A DNA stretch of 64,000 nt from Camarhynchus parvulus (taxonomy: Eukaryota; Chordata; Aves; Passeriformes; Thraupidae), in contig NC_044574.1 of the NCBI RefSeq assembly GCF_901933205.1, positions 22,243,733-22,307,732 on the forward strand, in the 5' to 3' direction. Shown piece by piece: positions 1 to 13,634 of the stretch. Position numbers and translations under genes: made by a program. Position 1 is the first letter of the stretch. Each line of letters opens with the position of its first letter. The notes beneath the pieces are model-generated. The model made no database searches. It was not told the DNA's origin and saw only the letters and a list, made by a program, of their open reading frames with translations.

Positions 1-2538
1 ATAATGAAACTGATTCAAACTACTGATCAGACATTTTCCAAATTCAAATATTGTAATTTTTAGGTGTGCATATTTTTAAAACTAGAGATCAATTCTACTT
101 GCTGCATATCCATTCTATTTAAGAACTCCGAATCCAGCTGCACAAACAGCCAATTGGTAATGTAAAATAGGGGAAACAACTGCTACTCCTTCCTTTATGG
201 ATGGCTTACAAGTAGCTCTGATATTTACATGAAGTTTGTCTACCAAAAAGCTACCAAAAATGCATAGGAGACCTGAGTTTATTTGTGAAAGTTTATTTCT
301 TTTAATGAGACTATTTCACTTTCTCTTGGAAAAAACCCAAACAATGCGCATATCCTTATTGAACACAGTCCAAGCAAGGTCAAAGTTCTGAACTTGGTCT
401 TCTGCGATTGGCTCAGTCTCATTTGCTCCCCTTCAAAGGAGAGGTAATAAAATTCATCCACCAGTCTCCTCAAGGTGTTCAGAAGGTTAAATATTTAGAT
501 TTTGGAGTTTATGAAGCATCATAAGAAATGAAATGTTAGCTATACCTCAATCAACCAGCAGGTGAATATCTAGGCCTTTTACGATTTGAAACTCACTATT
601 ATTGTTATAGTATAACATTGATATTATTGTTAATAAAGAATCAGGGAAAATAACTTTGGAAATTAAATAATGCATTACACTTTTCATAGGCAGAGTTCTA
701 TCATGAGGTAACATATTTCACTCAGGGTAAGACAAAATGACACAAAGCTTCACAAAAACTATAGGACTGCAGATAAGAATGAGCACTATAGTTAAATTCA
801 CTTTTTGCATTTTTATCAACTGTTTATGTGTCCTTGGGATTCCTCTCAGCCACTTACTCAATGTATTATAAGTCAATTATTATTGTATGTCATACTGCAT
901 ACCAGCCCCCATTTTTACTCAGACCTGTAAGCCAGTTCGACCCATACCCCATATTGTAATGCAATTAACAGTCAGTTTGATTTCCAGGAAGCTTTGTAAG
1001 ATAGTTCCCTGTACCATATCATAGATTTTGAGACTATCATTTTATAAGCTATTAATGTAATTTTATACAGGTATGAAAACACAATGATATTCAGTTTTGC
1101 TGTCTTCTTTTAATGGCTGTAAGTTTTTGTTAAAATTACTGAAGGACTCATGAAGTAGTCCCCTTAGCTATTTTGATATTGATTTATGACTTTTGAAACA
1201 AATGTGTAAAAGTGATCCCACAGAGTACTGTTTACTAATTACTTTTACAATGTATTGATGTTTTTTATTTCCTGTACCAATTCTGGTGACAATGAAGTTC
1301 GAATGAATTTTTTGGCTTACATATTGTATTCAACACTCAACTGCACATGCAAAATTCTCTCAAGAAATTATTAGATTAATTGACATACTCTTATCACAAA
1401 GCTACTTGTAAACCAACAGTAAAATTAATTAGCAACCTTTCATATAGTGGTGATGGGTGAATTAGAAACATTGAACTTGACTTCACTTTCAACACAAGTC
1501 TGCAAAGATAGAAATTCAAAATACATTCCCTGGGACAACATGAGGTTCCAGGAAGTTGAGAAGGCTCTATCTGCTGTCTTTTGCCAAAGCACACAATACT
1601 GGACAGACATGTGCCTGGACTAACCCATTCCAAGTCCTGTCCTAGGCCTGCACCCACACTTCTGAATACAGCCTTATGGGCTGGTGATCCCCCACTTCGC
1701 CAGGAATTGGTACATTTTAACCTACAGACAAGCTGAGAATCTTTTCTGCAGTACTACTGAATTATTGAATTTACAAGCCTAGAAATGAAAGCAGACAATT
1801 TATCCTCGCAATGCAAGGGAGTTAAGCTCCTGCTGTAAATGAAAGATTTCTAGTTGCTGACTAGGGTTTCTCCAAGAAATCTGTCATGAGAAAATCTAAA
1901 TCTAGTGGCTTTAATAATTTTTTTTCGAGTACCTGTGTTACAGGTGGGACCTTATTCTAGCTCTTCTGTCTCTCAATTATATTTAGAAGTTTTCAAGTTG
2001 TTTTTGAATACAAATGCATCTTCAAAGCATGTGGCATGTTCAGAGGTTTTATTATTTCTTTGCTATTGTTCTCATTTAGGAGATTGGGTTACCTTGACAT
2101 AGCTTTCTGTCATGTTTGAGAAGTTTATTGGAGCATTCTTTAACTTATTTGAAAATAAATCCCTTTGAGAAAATTTCCTGCATAGCAAAGTGCTATTTTT
2201 TTTCCATATTTATCTTTTGCACAGTTCATTGAATTGTAATGAATCACACATCATTAAGATTTTATCTCCACAGCACTGGCTTATTTGAACTCAACAGAAA
2301 CCACATTTGACACTTTTAACGATGCTATTAGATTTAAAGGTCACAATTTCAGGCACTTGCTTCTCTCTTTCATTTTACTTGTTGCTTAAGCAAATTTGTC
2401 ATGGAAAGTAATGAAATATAATAGACATCACAGGACTATTTATAGAGAAAAAATATTCCATAGTACAATCACAATTGAAATTGTCTGTAGTTAAATACAA
2501 TTTCACACTGTTATTTAGGTCTGATTAAACACATTATC
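1..2538. other. AT-rich non-coding sequence, left edge
   Basis: No gene or clear repeat was recognised here. Reading frames are short and lack flanking splice signals or recognisable protein motifs. If synteny follows mammals, this is sequence 5' of DTHD1. Confidence 0.5.
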
Positions 2539-2745
2539 ATAGAATCACAGAATTGCAGAATGGTCTGAGTTGGAAGGGACTTCAAAGATCATCTAGTCCT
2601 AACCCCTTGCCATGGGCAGGAACACCTTTCACTAGACCAGGTTGCTCAGAGCTCCGACCAAACTGGACTTGATAATTTCCAGGGATAGTGTTCTCTGGCA
2701 TAACTTCTCTGGACAACCTGTTCTCTCCTGTTTTCTCTTTTCATC
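2539..2745 (-). mobile_element. CR1 LINE 3'-end fragment
   Basis: Read on the + strand, it opens with ATCATAGAATCACAGAAT, then a GTTGGAAGGGACTT block, then GCCATGGGCAGGAACACC and a 'ctagaccaggttgctcagagc' type block. This is the reverse complement of the CR1 3' untranslated end, so the element lies on the minus strand. It is 5'-truncated, as most avian CR1 copies are, and encodes nothing here. Confidence 0.9.
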
Positions 2746-5700
2746 AGCGCTCTCTGCCCAACCAAAGAAAGCAACTCATGATGGCTGACTCACTTCCTAG
2801 TATTCCGATGCTATCAAAGGTGCTAAACTGGAAGCTTACTGTATATACAAATGACACGTGAATAAAAAACTCAAAGTGAAGATACCCCATCTGTTTATGA
2901 ATAATTTCTTGTAAAGTTACTAGGTTAAGTTAGAAGCTGAGTCTTGATGTTTTACTGTATACATCCCATTTCACAAACAGTTTCCTTGGTTTTCTGTCTC
3001 TTTTCTCAATAGCAAATCGAGCAATAGCCTCAAAGGCAAAATGCCAGCTGTTTAAAGTAGACAAACTACCTGGGTAGTACCAGGTGGTACTGAAACTACC
3101 AGTAACCTTTGTTATTTTAGATAAACAAATGATGGCATAAGTATTATGCCTACAATTTTGAATTAGATTGACATTTAAGAAATCGCATTCAAATACTGTT
3201 TCTGTTACAAACTCTACTGATATTGTTGGCACAACATTCTATATCTAGATAGTTCTTTCTATCTTTTTCACTTTATTCTATATAGAAAATGTCATGCTTC
3301 CTTCAAACATTTCTTTATACCAAAGGTATCTCTTAAGGGCAATGAAGGTCTAACTCCAGTGTTGAGGACAGCAATAAAATGGACTGGGACTTTCTCATTA
3401 AAGAAAGAAACACTGTCAAGTAAAAATGATACTTTCATGTAATGTTTCAACAGCCTCTCCCTTTCTAAAATTTAATTAAGATTGCAATTAAAGAAGTGTT
3501 ATTTCAATATTGGAGAGAAAAGCCTACAGTCTTCCTGTGTTTAATAACTACAAAATACTATTGTTGATCACATGAAAATGGCATTTTTCTTTCAAGAATT
3601 ACTTTTTCCTAAAGCTTATAATTAGGATAGTACTTATGCATTTTACAGTTCAATAGGGATTTCAGGCAGAGTAGATTTTCAGATGGATTTCCAAGATTCT
3701 TCCCTGTGGAAGACTGTAAATTGGATAATGCAGTTTATGGATTTGAGTATGTACTGATATTTTTATCTTCTCCTTCATTCTCACTATACTTTGTAGGTAA
3801 CTCAGATTTCCTTCCCTTCTCAACTCTGGAGTTTTGCTTTTCCTAATGTGAGGCTGTTCAACACCTTATTTGTAGTTAAGATTGCTTGAAGTCCTGTGGA
3901 CTGCCCTCAGAGATACCTTTTTTAATTACTTCATAGTTACGTTTTTCAAAGGGATTATGTTAGTGGCCAGTACTGGTCACTGCAATAGAATGCTAAATTA
4001 AGTATTTACGTGAACATCTGATAAAAATTCTATGGCACAGTGCATCTGTAGCACTTTATTAGTTTTTCTTATATTACTCTTGCTTTTTAACTTGGGCCTT
4101 AGAATGCCAGAGATGGGAAGAATAACCATTGCACGTATGTTCAAATTTGAATAGATCAATAAACACACCAAAATACATTAATTGTCACATACTGAACTTT
4201 GAATTATATGCAGAGTATTTAGGCAGAACTTACTGGATCTGCACCATACACTCTAATCTCTTTTCCTAGCAGAACAAAGTCCACTTCCTTTATTATCAGC
4301 TATGCAACACTTCTAAGGTATTCTGAAAAGAACATGAATATCTGCTAAAGGGTAATTTAATTTGAATGTATGGTTTGATCCTTATTTTTCTAAATTGGGT
4401 ATTTTGTTCTTCCTGTATCCAAGGCTATTACATAATATGGATGAAAAAGCTCTTTTTTAAAAGGACTTTTTAAATACTTAGACGATATAGTTAAATGTGA
4501 ATGTAACCCAGGAATAGGAATTGTTTTAAAACAAAATCAAGCACAGAGCTAATTTTTCCAGATTGTGGTGGGGTTTTTTTCCTGCTGATGAAACTTTGCT
4601 GATGATCACTCTTTAAAAAATGAAATTTCAGTGGATAACTAAACTTTGAGAATGAGTGCACAGGTCTTTTGTTATTAGTTCTTTCACATGAAATAAATAG
4701 ATAAGTAAATAAATAAATAAATAAATAACATCAAAAGACCTGAAAGAAACAAAATCTAATAATAATTCTATATTTATCACAATTGATTTCGCACTATTAT
4801 TTCTTACATATATGATATTCCTTTTCTTCGTTTTACATTACATTACCCCCTGGACATAAATTCCTACTGTAAAAATAGGGTTGCTGGACACCTGTGTCTC
4901 TTTTCTTGTGAGTCTGTTGTTTTAATAGTAATTAACTCCTGTCCATGGGCAGTGAATAACATGACAGCTTGTGTCTTCATCCTACCACTATGGGCCTGAT
5001 TCTTTCTCCGTTAAAGGATGTATTTCAGGCAGGGATTTCCAGCAAGGCTGAGATCCAGCAGTGGCCAAATCTTAGAGAGATAGTTCTGATCAGATATCCC
5101 CGGACTGGTTTCGTGTGTCTCTTTGTATCTGTGTCTTTTTTTCCTCTGCTCAGATTTTCTGCAGTAAAGGCTGAAAGAGCAAACTATAGTTTCACTGTTA
5201 AACTTGACTGCTGGAGAATTGAGTAATACTGTACTTATCAAGTCTGCTTATTCCTAAAGTCTCAACGTCCCCATTGTAACTGGTGAGCTGCACAGTACAC
5301 CATCACAGTAACTAATCCAGGCTGAATTAACTTCACAAAAGTACAAGATTAAAGTGACTCCAGCATTTACTCTATGATATAATTTTATTCCATCTAAACG
5401 ACCTTTATACTAAATTCTTTATCATATTGCATTAAATTCACATGTGATATTACAATATTCTTTTCTTGAGTGTACTCTATACTATGTATTATAGGCAGTC
5501 ATATATTTTCAGAAGATATACACTGTAGTACATCTGAATAACTTGTGTTGCCTACTTTATTTGTCCTTCCTTCTTCCAATTATAATATACTAATTACAGC
5601 AACATATTCTTTTGCAATCTGTAGTGTTCAGAAAACTTCAAAGTGTATCATAACTAATCACATGCACTCACCAGGTGAGGCTGATCTGGACCATGAAACC

Positions 5701-6229
5701 CCACGGGGACATGCAGAGCCCTGAAAGCTACTACTGCACCAATTGTATCTCTTTGGGCAAGAGTTTATGTCAAATAAAAACCACATGACTGTTCCCAAAG
5801 ACTAGAGTTACATTATCTAATACCTGTCAATATGGTACATAAACACAAGCCTTAAATTATAAAATTATTCCGTGAACAGCATCAAGGATTAAGAAATTCC
5901 ATTTACATAATTTATCACCATTCTTCAACCGAGGAGAAATAGAGAATTGATAGCAAAATAATAAATAGGTTTTCATAGTCCAGCACTGGTACTGAAATTA
6001 AGATAGGATGTGGGCCTATTTTTTTGTTTAACCAAAACAATGGTTTTCCTATATGAATAATTGGATTTAGAGACCTTCAAATGCTGATCATCAGATCATC
6101 AGACAGCCTAATATACATTCTCTTTAAGACCGCTGAAGAGTAAAAAACCTGGAAGAGTCAACTGTAATTCAAGTGGCCATTACTGCCTCATTTGCTGTCA
6201 TGAGATCTGGTACAGAATCCTGTGTTTAA
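2746..6229. other. non-coding interval upstream of the DTHD1 relic
   Basis: No exon, RNA gene or assignable transposable element was found apart from the (TAAA)n repeat listed separately. The frames at 4969-5241 on both strands show no family motif. Confidence 0.45.
4691..4729. repeat. (TAAA)n microsatellite
   Basis: An imperfect run of TAAA/AAAT units, interrupted by GATAAG near its left end and becoming regular over the last 20-25 bases. Confidence 0.9.
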
Positions 6230-6896
6230 AAAGGAAATGTCTGGGGGTACTGGTGACAGCCAGCTGAACATGAGCCATCAGTGTTCCCAGGTGGCCAAGA
6301 AGGCCAAGGGCATCCTGGCCTGTATCAGGAATAGCATGGCCAGAAGGAGCAGGGAGGTCATCCTTGCCCTGTGCTTGGCACTGGTGAGGTCACACCTTGA
6401 GTGCTGTGTGCAGTTTTGGCCCCTCAGTTTGGGGAGGATATTGGGATGCTGGAGCATGTCCAGAGGAGGCAATGAGGCTGGAGAGGGGTTGGGAACACAA
6501 ACCCTGTGAGGAAAGACTGAGGGAGCTGGGGGTGTTTAGCCTGGAGAAAAGGAGACTCAGGGGTGACCTTATCACTCTCTACAACTCCCTGAAAGGTGGT
6601 TGTGGTCAGGTGGGGTTGGTCTCTTTCTCCAGGCAGCAGCTGATAGAACCAGAGGACAGAGTCTCAAGCTGCACCAAGGGAAGTTTAGGTTGAATGCTAG
6701 GAAAATGTTTTTTATGGAAATAGCGATAAAGTACTGGGAATGGTCTGTCTCAGGAGGTGGTGGAATCACCACCTCGGATGTGTTTGAACAAAGACTGGAT
6801 GTGGCACTTGCTGCCATGGTTTAGTTGAGGTGTTAGGGCATGGGTTGGACTCTATGACTTTAAAGGTCTCTTCCACCCTAGTGATTCTGTGCGTCT
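6230..6896 (+). mobile_element. CR1 LINE, 3' part with end of reverse transcriptase ORF
   Basis: The left half, in the frame beginning at 6222, keeps the C-terminal end of the CR1 ORF2 protein. It has a Lys-Lys-Ala-x-Gly-Ile-Leu-x-Cys-Ile stretch followed by a '[18 protein letters not shown]' block. The right half is the CR1 3' untranslated region and ends with the CTCTTCCACCCTAGTGATTC type terminus. Frames are broken by stops, so the copy is dead. It lies about 300 bp upstream of the first DTHD1 relic exon. Confidence 0.92.
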
Positions 6897-7214
6897 GTGT
6901 TTCATTGTTGGCGAGTATGTAATTGTAAATAACCAATTAAACTTGATTTTGTAAGTACTGATCATTTGTAGCCACTGAAGTAAGAAATTGCTCAGATATC
7001 CTGAAATAGTAAGTCACTGCTACATAACTGGGTCACATGACCTCCCTTAAAGGTGCATGGTGTACATTGGCATCCTCTGACAATCCTTGCCTGTGGTTAC
7101 AGAACAGCCACTCCTTCCTGTCACCTAGTAACTTTTTAATAGTCAACATCAGCTCAGAGTTTCTCAGCTAGAATCTGGCTTGTGGAATACAGTACTTTTA
7201 AAATTTCCATTTAG

Positions 7215-7596
7215 GCTAGAAATGCTAAACAGTGTAGTAGCCTGAACCAAAGACAACAACTTGTGGAAGAGTTGGAGCAAAAAAAAAAAAAAATTGTAGT
7301 AGCATATTCTGAACATAAAATGGATATAGCTGAAAGTAATATTACACCTGCAGGGAAATCAGGACAAGTCCTAGGAAAAATCTCTTGCCTGAACTTTCTA
7401 GCAAGAGATGTGCTTCTGAAAAGTGATCTGGATAAAGGAGGTTTGGAGGAGTATGTGCTTGGACTGACCTCTTTAGCAAAAGACCTGAGCAGATCTCTCA
7501 GCCAGCAGCTGGAGAATGCTACAGAAATTATTCAAGACATCTGCCACTTGCTGAGTGCTCTCCATGATAAAGACAAGGAATTGACTGGAAGTCCAG
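7215..7596 (+). pseudogene. DTHD1: DTHD1 relic, N-terminal exon
   Basis: Open throughout (127 codons plus one base) from an acceptor ending CCATTTAG at 7214. The peptide is helical and charged, with 'LEEYVLGLTSLAKDLSRSL' followed by 'QLENATEIIQDICHLLSAL', which fits the family N-terminus. The right end is set at a GC donor (CAG|GCAAGT). It leaves one base in the last codon, and the next exon supplies the two bases needed. A GTAAGA at 7619 would leave two bases and break the phase. The exon contains a run of 15 A (7279-7293). An exon carrying the initiator ATG may lie further upstream and was not recognised. Confidence 0.75.
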
Positions 7597-10500
7597 GCAA
7601 GTATGGAAAGACTTACCTGTAAGAAGACACGCTGGGTATATTAGATGCTGAGTTCCGCTGTCTGACGATGCTGGGGGACTTAATTTTCATTTGTTAGTAT
7701 TTCAGTACTTGGTAGTTTATTAGACCAAATTAATTCATATTCCCACAGTTGTATCACACGGGTTTTGAGTCCATTCCATGAGATTCAATATGAGACTCAT
7801 AATTCTCATTATGCAACCAAAAAATTATTAAAGTAAAATCAACTAAACAGAATTGTTCAAAGTTTTATGTACTCTATACTTTAGTGGGATTATCTTGGCC
7901 AGACGCCAGATGCAGACCCAGTAACTTACTACCCCCTCTTCAGCAGAAAAAGGAAAGAAAATAAGATGGAAAAAAATCCTGAGTTAACATAGAGAAAATC
8001 ACTTGAAATTACCATAATGGGCAAAGTAGACTTAATTTATGGAACAAATTAATTTAACTTATTGTCAATTTAAATATATTTGGATAGTGAGGAGCAAAGG
8101 CAAAACATTGAAACAAGACCTTTCCTCCACCCCTTCTTTTTTCCATGCTCAACTTCACTCCTTCACTCCCAATTCCTTACCTCCTCCAGGGCAATGGCAA
8201 ATGAGGGCAGCAGTCTGTCCATAACGGTTCCCTCTACATTCCTTCCTGCCTGTTCTTTTCCATGCCCCACTGTGGGTCCTTCCCATGGTCTGCAGTTCCT
8301 GTCAGCAAAAACTGGCTTCTAAACAGACTGCAGTGCTTTCAGGGAATATCTACTTTCCTTGGCATTGGGTCCTCCTCAGGATGCACGATAACTGCTCCAG
8401 TCTAGTCTCCCATGGGCTGCAAGGAAAACTTTGCCCCATGTCTGCAGTACCTTCTCTTCTTCTCGGACTTTCTTTGCAGGGCTGGTTCTCACACTTTTTT
8501 CCTCAGTCCTCAATTTTCTACATATTAACAGCATTTATCAAAGAAGAAGAGAAAACTAAAATTTTTATCAAAGGTCTATCAGCATTAAACCTCAAAAGAA
8601 GAGCATCCAACAGCCAGGGGAGGTGATTCTCCCTCTCTACTCCACCCTTGTGAGCCCTCACCTGAAGTACTGCATAAAGGTCTGGAGTTTCCAGCCCAAG
8701 GATATGGACCTGTTGGAGTAGGTCCAGAGGAAGGCCATGAAGATGATCAGAGGGATCAGGGCATCTGTCCTTTAAAGGTTGAGAGAGTTCAGGTTGTTCA
8801 GGCTGAAGAAGAGAAGGCTCTGGGAATACCTTGTTGCATCCTCCTAATTTCTAAAAAAGAGGAAGAGTGATTTTTTTACATGGATGCTATCACATGCTGG
8901 AATAGGAGGGAACAGTTTAAACTAAAAGAGGAGAGATTTAGATTAGACGTTAGGAAGAAATTCTTTACGTAGAGAGTAATGAGACACAGGAAGAGGGAGA
9001 AGTAGGCAGAAAACTTCTGGATGCCCCATTCCTGAAAGTGTTCAAGGCCAGGCTGGAGGAGGCTTCGAGCAACCTGGTCTAGAAGGTGTCTCTGCCCATG
9101 ACAGGAAGGAAGGTTGGAAAGAACCTTAAAGAACGTCTCATTCCAATCCAAACCATTCTATTCTTCTACAATGATTCTGTGATGCAAAGATAAAGAGATT
9201 ACAGACAGAAATGTTTAGCTATGCTTGTGTCTTCTGAGTCTTAACCTACGGATTTATAAAGTCTATAATAATAACAAAACATTTGAGTTTTAAAAGCCTC
9301 CTTCTAGGCCCCAAGCAAGATAAATGTCCTGTTGGCCTTGTAGTTTATGCGATTTTTTGCAATTCTTCTTTTGTCAGGTTTCCAAGAATCTTCCAATCTT
9401 CCAATTCTCTTCAAAAAAGCTGCTATTTCTCACCTGAAAAAAATCCCTTAAAACACTCAGCAAAGAGGTCTGGAGACAGTTGCATATAAACTACCTCTTT
9501 ATTCTAAAGCTGTGTTATCAAACATCAGAAAAAACACAGAAAACAAAGTGTTAGAAAGTAAATGGGGACTGGGAAAACCACAAAAGAAGATTTTTTCATT
9601 ATTAACCTTGTAATTGAATGGAAAAAATGTCCTTCCATGTGACACAACTGGATAGTGTATGGTTACAAGGCCATACCTTTTCTTGCCCATATTAGAAAAG
9701 TCACATTTACTGCATGAGAAAATGACATTGTTTTGAATTACCCTCTTATCTTCATATTTGATTTTAGGGAAGTTTAAAGGGCTGTACAATTTGTTTGAGG
9801 ATTTTTTGTTTTGTTTAGAAAATGAAAAATTCAGGGGGAAATGCAAATTTTGACAGTTTTGCCTAAGCTTGACCTTTAACTCACGGTGAAACTGGGAAGT
9901 GGTATTTTACAACCCCTTCTGCAAACAAAGCTCTGTTATTTCCAATCCTTTTTTTTTTATGTCTCAGTCCTGTTAAACTGTCAAGAATTTCTTAATTACT
10001 GTAAAAGTGTCTGTGGAAAAACAGTAAAATAGTATTTCCTTTTTGAAACTACCAGTGTAAACAATACTTGAAAAATACATTTGCTTCCTTTTTCCTTTAT
10101 TTTTTTTGCAAATATAGTCAAAGTCTAATAAGTCACTTGGAAACTGAGGAAGTATTAGAAAGGAATATTTTTAGACCAAGTTAAATAAGAAAAATCTATT
10201 CTGACCTGTATTTTTTGTAGGTTTAAATTAATCAGATGTAAATAGAGATGAGAGACCTATCTAGATCACATTGATATGTGATGGCATTCTTAATAAAATT
10301 ATTTTCCAAGATTAAAACCTTGAGGTATTATTTACCTCATATGACATTATTAAAAAAGTGAATGTTAAGTCAAAGGCTTCCTGTAAGACTTGTATCAGCC
10401 CCTTCTGTTTTCCTGTGGAGAGCACACCATACTGTACCTTATGCCTATTGTCTTGTTTGTATTGACTTCTCAAGATTTAACATGCAAAACAAAATTATCC

Positions 10501-11401
10501 CAGGATCTCATACAGCACACAGTAATAAAATTTTCCAAGGTTTCCAATATATCTAACCAGTGAAGATACCTCTACAGTTATAGAGTCTGACAGCATAAGA
10601 TGCAGGAAGAGCTCTAAGTAATACATTTTAAATCCTTGGAGAGAATATCTGGAATAATTTCTAAGAAAAGGTTCAAGATAAGAAAAATAAGGGATCAAAA
10701 ATATATATAAATTAAAATCTTACATGAATGGCACATAGTGGTTGTGTGCTTTTTGTGCATTCTTCTTCACAAAGCGGTTTTAATTACATGCAAGGGCAAC
10801 TTCACCATTCCTGTAACTGGATATTACATACTGCTGAACTTGTATTATATGTGAGCTGGTGGTTTTGTGTTGTCATCTCTTCTTCATAGCAAAATTCAGA
10901 GCTTCTAAGGTCTGCATTTAAAATTAGGTCCATGTATAACAGCCTTGCTGAGACCTATGCATTAGAATCTTACAGGATTCAATTTTAGGAAACATAATAT
11001 TTCATTTTAAAGATCTTCCCAAATTGATTTGACTATATTTTATCAATAGCATGCTTTGGATTGATTGTCATTAAGAATTTAGCTAGTGTCTGATCATTAG
11101 AAAAGTGTTCATTAGAGTTGCCAGAGTAAAATTTTGACAAATATACACACAGTTGTTCTTAGACAAGTATAAAAATGTACTTGCCTATATTCAGTTCCTT
11201 AGAAATTGACTTCACCTGAATAGCAATATATGCAAAAACATTAAATGGAAGCCAGGAAATAGAGCATGCTTCATGTATTGAATAGTTCTATGGGATTATA
11301 TGGAATTCAATAAATATGAGTATAATAGTTTTCACATTCTTGTCTAGCTTTCATAGCAAAAGGTAATTGGTTTTTTTGGTTGTTTTTTTTTTTTGCCTCA
11401 G
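7597..11401 (+). other. intron of DTHD1 relic (GC-AG)
   Basis: Begins GCAAGT and ends in a long T-rich tract followed by GCCTCAG. It carries a CR1 copy at about 8600-9183. No other feature was recognised. Confidence 0.6.
8600..9183 (+). mobile_element. CR1 LINE 3' part
   Basis: Starts in the CR1 block 'gaggtgattctccctctcta' and runs through the 'gacctgttggag' and 'ggaagaaattcttt' blocks. It ends in ATTCTTCTACAATGATTCTGTGAT, the CR1 3' terminus. It is truncated at the 5' side, carries many substitutions and is inserted in sense orientation in a DTHD1 relic intron. Confidence 0.93.
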
Positions 11402-12204
11402 AATACAATGGAATTATAGATTATCTGCAGAAAGTGAAGGACTATTTTATAAATACTATCTCACACCTTCAAGAGGCAGAAAATAAATTTTATGCTGCAA
11501 GCTGCAGACAAGACGGTGATTCTCAGAACCAAACTGGTGAAAATGCTTCTGGAAAAACAGATGTGCATTATTCGGATGGAGAAGCAACAGACTCTGTGCA
11601 AGCATCTTCCAGTTCCAGACAGCAATTCCAAAGAACTCCTTTTCTGAACAAGACAAAGTCAAAATGTCAATCAAACCCACAAAAGTGAAATTAAAACTGT
11701 GGGGACAATTGCATCCTTAGCTGCTCATGAACAAGATACCAGCAGAGAGTCTCCAATGAAAAAGGAAGATGGTGAACAACTACTGATTGTCTCTTTTATA
11801 GGGAAAAAAGAGTGCAGTGGAAAATTTCATGGAGGTAGCTCTGTTACTGAAAAGCCTCCAGACCTGGCTTTTCAGGATGCTCTTACAAGCAATGAGGAAG
11901 ACATTCTGTCTGGGACATTGAAGGGCATTTATGACAGAAGCACCACAAATTCTTTTGAACAGAGGAAAAAGGAAGTAGTCAGGGACAATTTAAAAGGGCT
12001 AGAAAGCAAAGACCACAAATTGACAGAGAAAACGGAAGACAGGAAAAAAGAGAGATTTTTAGAAATTACCTAAGTACCTTCACTTCTTCAGCACAAACTT
12101 ATGATCTTCCTGATGTGAATCCTTCTGTGAGTGATTTAGAAGAAGAACAAAAATCTAGATATTGGATGAAGAAAGGACAAGCACATATTCTTCCTTTTTT
12201 TTAG
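11402..12204 (+). pseudogene. DTHD1: DTHD1 relic, large Ser/Lys/Glu-rich exon, two frameshifts
   Basis: The acceptor is a run of T followed by GCCTCAG. The first frame runs to a stop at 11686-11688. The coding sense then continues one frame over, with an indel somewhere in 11648-11686, to a stop at 12071-12073. It then returns to the original frame (second indel within 12001-12071, perhaps in the A-rich tract near 12045) with 'YDLPDVNPSVSDLEEE', up to a TAG at 12202-12204. Composition is hydrophilic and low in hydrophobic residues, as in the linker of DTHD1. No convincing GT donor was seen near 12200, so the right end is approximate. Confidence 0.72.
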
Positions 12205-12660
12205 GAACAGATGTACATAATTAATGCTTATTAACTTATAAACATGTGTGGGTGCAGAAACTCAATATACATGTACTGAACAGATGCTGGTTGTGCACAT
12301 AACAGCAGTTTACAATTTGAATATGTGCAATGAAGATCTTTCCCTTTAGTCTAAAGTTACCCTAAGTTTCTATCTGCATAATTTTTTTATGCCAGAGAGG
12401 GACTGAGTCACAGCCAGTAAAGTCAATAATCCTCAAATTGTTGGAAACTATTACAAAAGGACCCCAATCATCAGTTTTACAGCAATTTGTAAGCTGTTCT
12501 GAAACAGGCTAAACATAAAATTTTTCATTATTTTCTCATTTATTCTTAAAAATATTTTTCTGAATTATCTTCTTATGCTTCATTATAGCACATCATTACA
12601 TCGAAGTATTTAACTACAGAATGCTGCCCCACTCAAAACACAAATAATTTTTTTTAATAG

Positions 12661-12988
12661 ATTTCTAGTCGACGGGAGTGGAAAAAAACCCTAGGAAATA
12701 GCTTGTTTTATTGAAGTCCCTGCAACTGTTTTGGAGAACCTGAAGTGTAATATACTCAATCACACTAGTTCCTTGGTGGTGGATGATTCTGAGGAGCTGC
12801 TCAGCAATGTCCTCAGTATCGAATGTTATGATTATGAAAAACTACTTTTCCCTATCAACATTGCAATCCCATTTACTTCATGCTTCAGAGTAAATTATCG
12901 GGAGATTATGGTGAAGGTGACCAATACCAACTTCCAGTCAAACTACTTAACTCCTATTTCTTTGCAAGGATACCAGTGAAACCGTAAG
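12661..12988 (+). pseudogene. DTHD1: DTHD1 relic, exon starting the ZU5-like region
   Basis: The acceptor is a T-run ending AATAG and the donor is AAG|GTGAGT. One frame covers the first 17 codons. An indel between 12695 and 12711 then shifts to the frame with 'LLFPINIAIPFTSCF' and 'NYREIMVKVTNTNFQSNYL'. That segment matches the family region as remembered (human has a similar IAIPFTTC…NYRDIMVKV stretch). A TGA at 12977-12979 sits three codons before the donor. The exon ends in phase 0, matching the next exon. Confidence 0.88.
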
Positions 12989-13634
12989 GTGAGTAACTCT
13001 CATCAAAGGATTGCAAAAGCAGAGTTTGAGCTTCCCAGTTAAGACTCTGGAGTTTTTCAAGTAAAGTTGTCATTATTAAATTATATTACCAACTATGTGT
13101 GGTTAAACAGAACTTTCTACTTTCTCAAGCACTAATTCTATTTGAAAACTAGTATTTACTAACATTCTTTTTTTACTTACAATGTAAAGCAAATGCTTGA
13201 TCCCACAATACTAATGGTTTAGTAATGTTTCATGATTATTGTAAATAAGTGCAATGCATTGCATTGTTTGATAAAAGCAAAATTTAGGGGGAATTACTGT
13301 GCTTTTAGATCACAACAAAGTAACATAGTTACATGAGGATAAATAAGTACAAACTACATCAAATGAACACAGTTTTTAAATGCAGAAGTGTTGTATTGGA
13401 CCAGATTCATCACCCAGCTTATAAATTTATTTCATTTCACCCCAATCATACACTGGAATATGAATAACATCACATGATGACTAGAGATCACCAGGTACTT
13501 GGGCATGCAGGTGGCAATAATAGTCAATTTATTTTAATTTCATACTTTGCTCTGTAGAGAATGTCACCTTCTCAAACTGTGAAACACAGCTTCCTTTCCC
13601 TCCAATACTCTAACCTCACATTCTCTTTAATCAG

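Noticed and set aside
7619..7624. GTAAGA as donor of the first DTHD1 exon
   Set aside because: It gives phase 2, whereas the next exon needs phase 1; the GC donor at 7597 fits.
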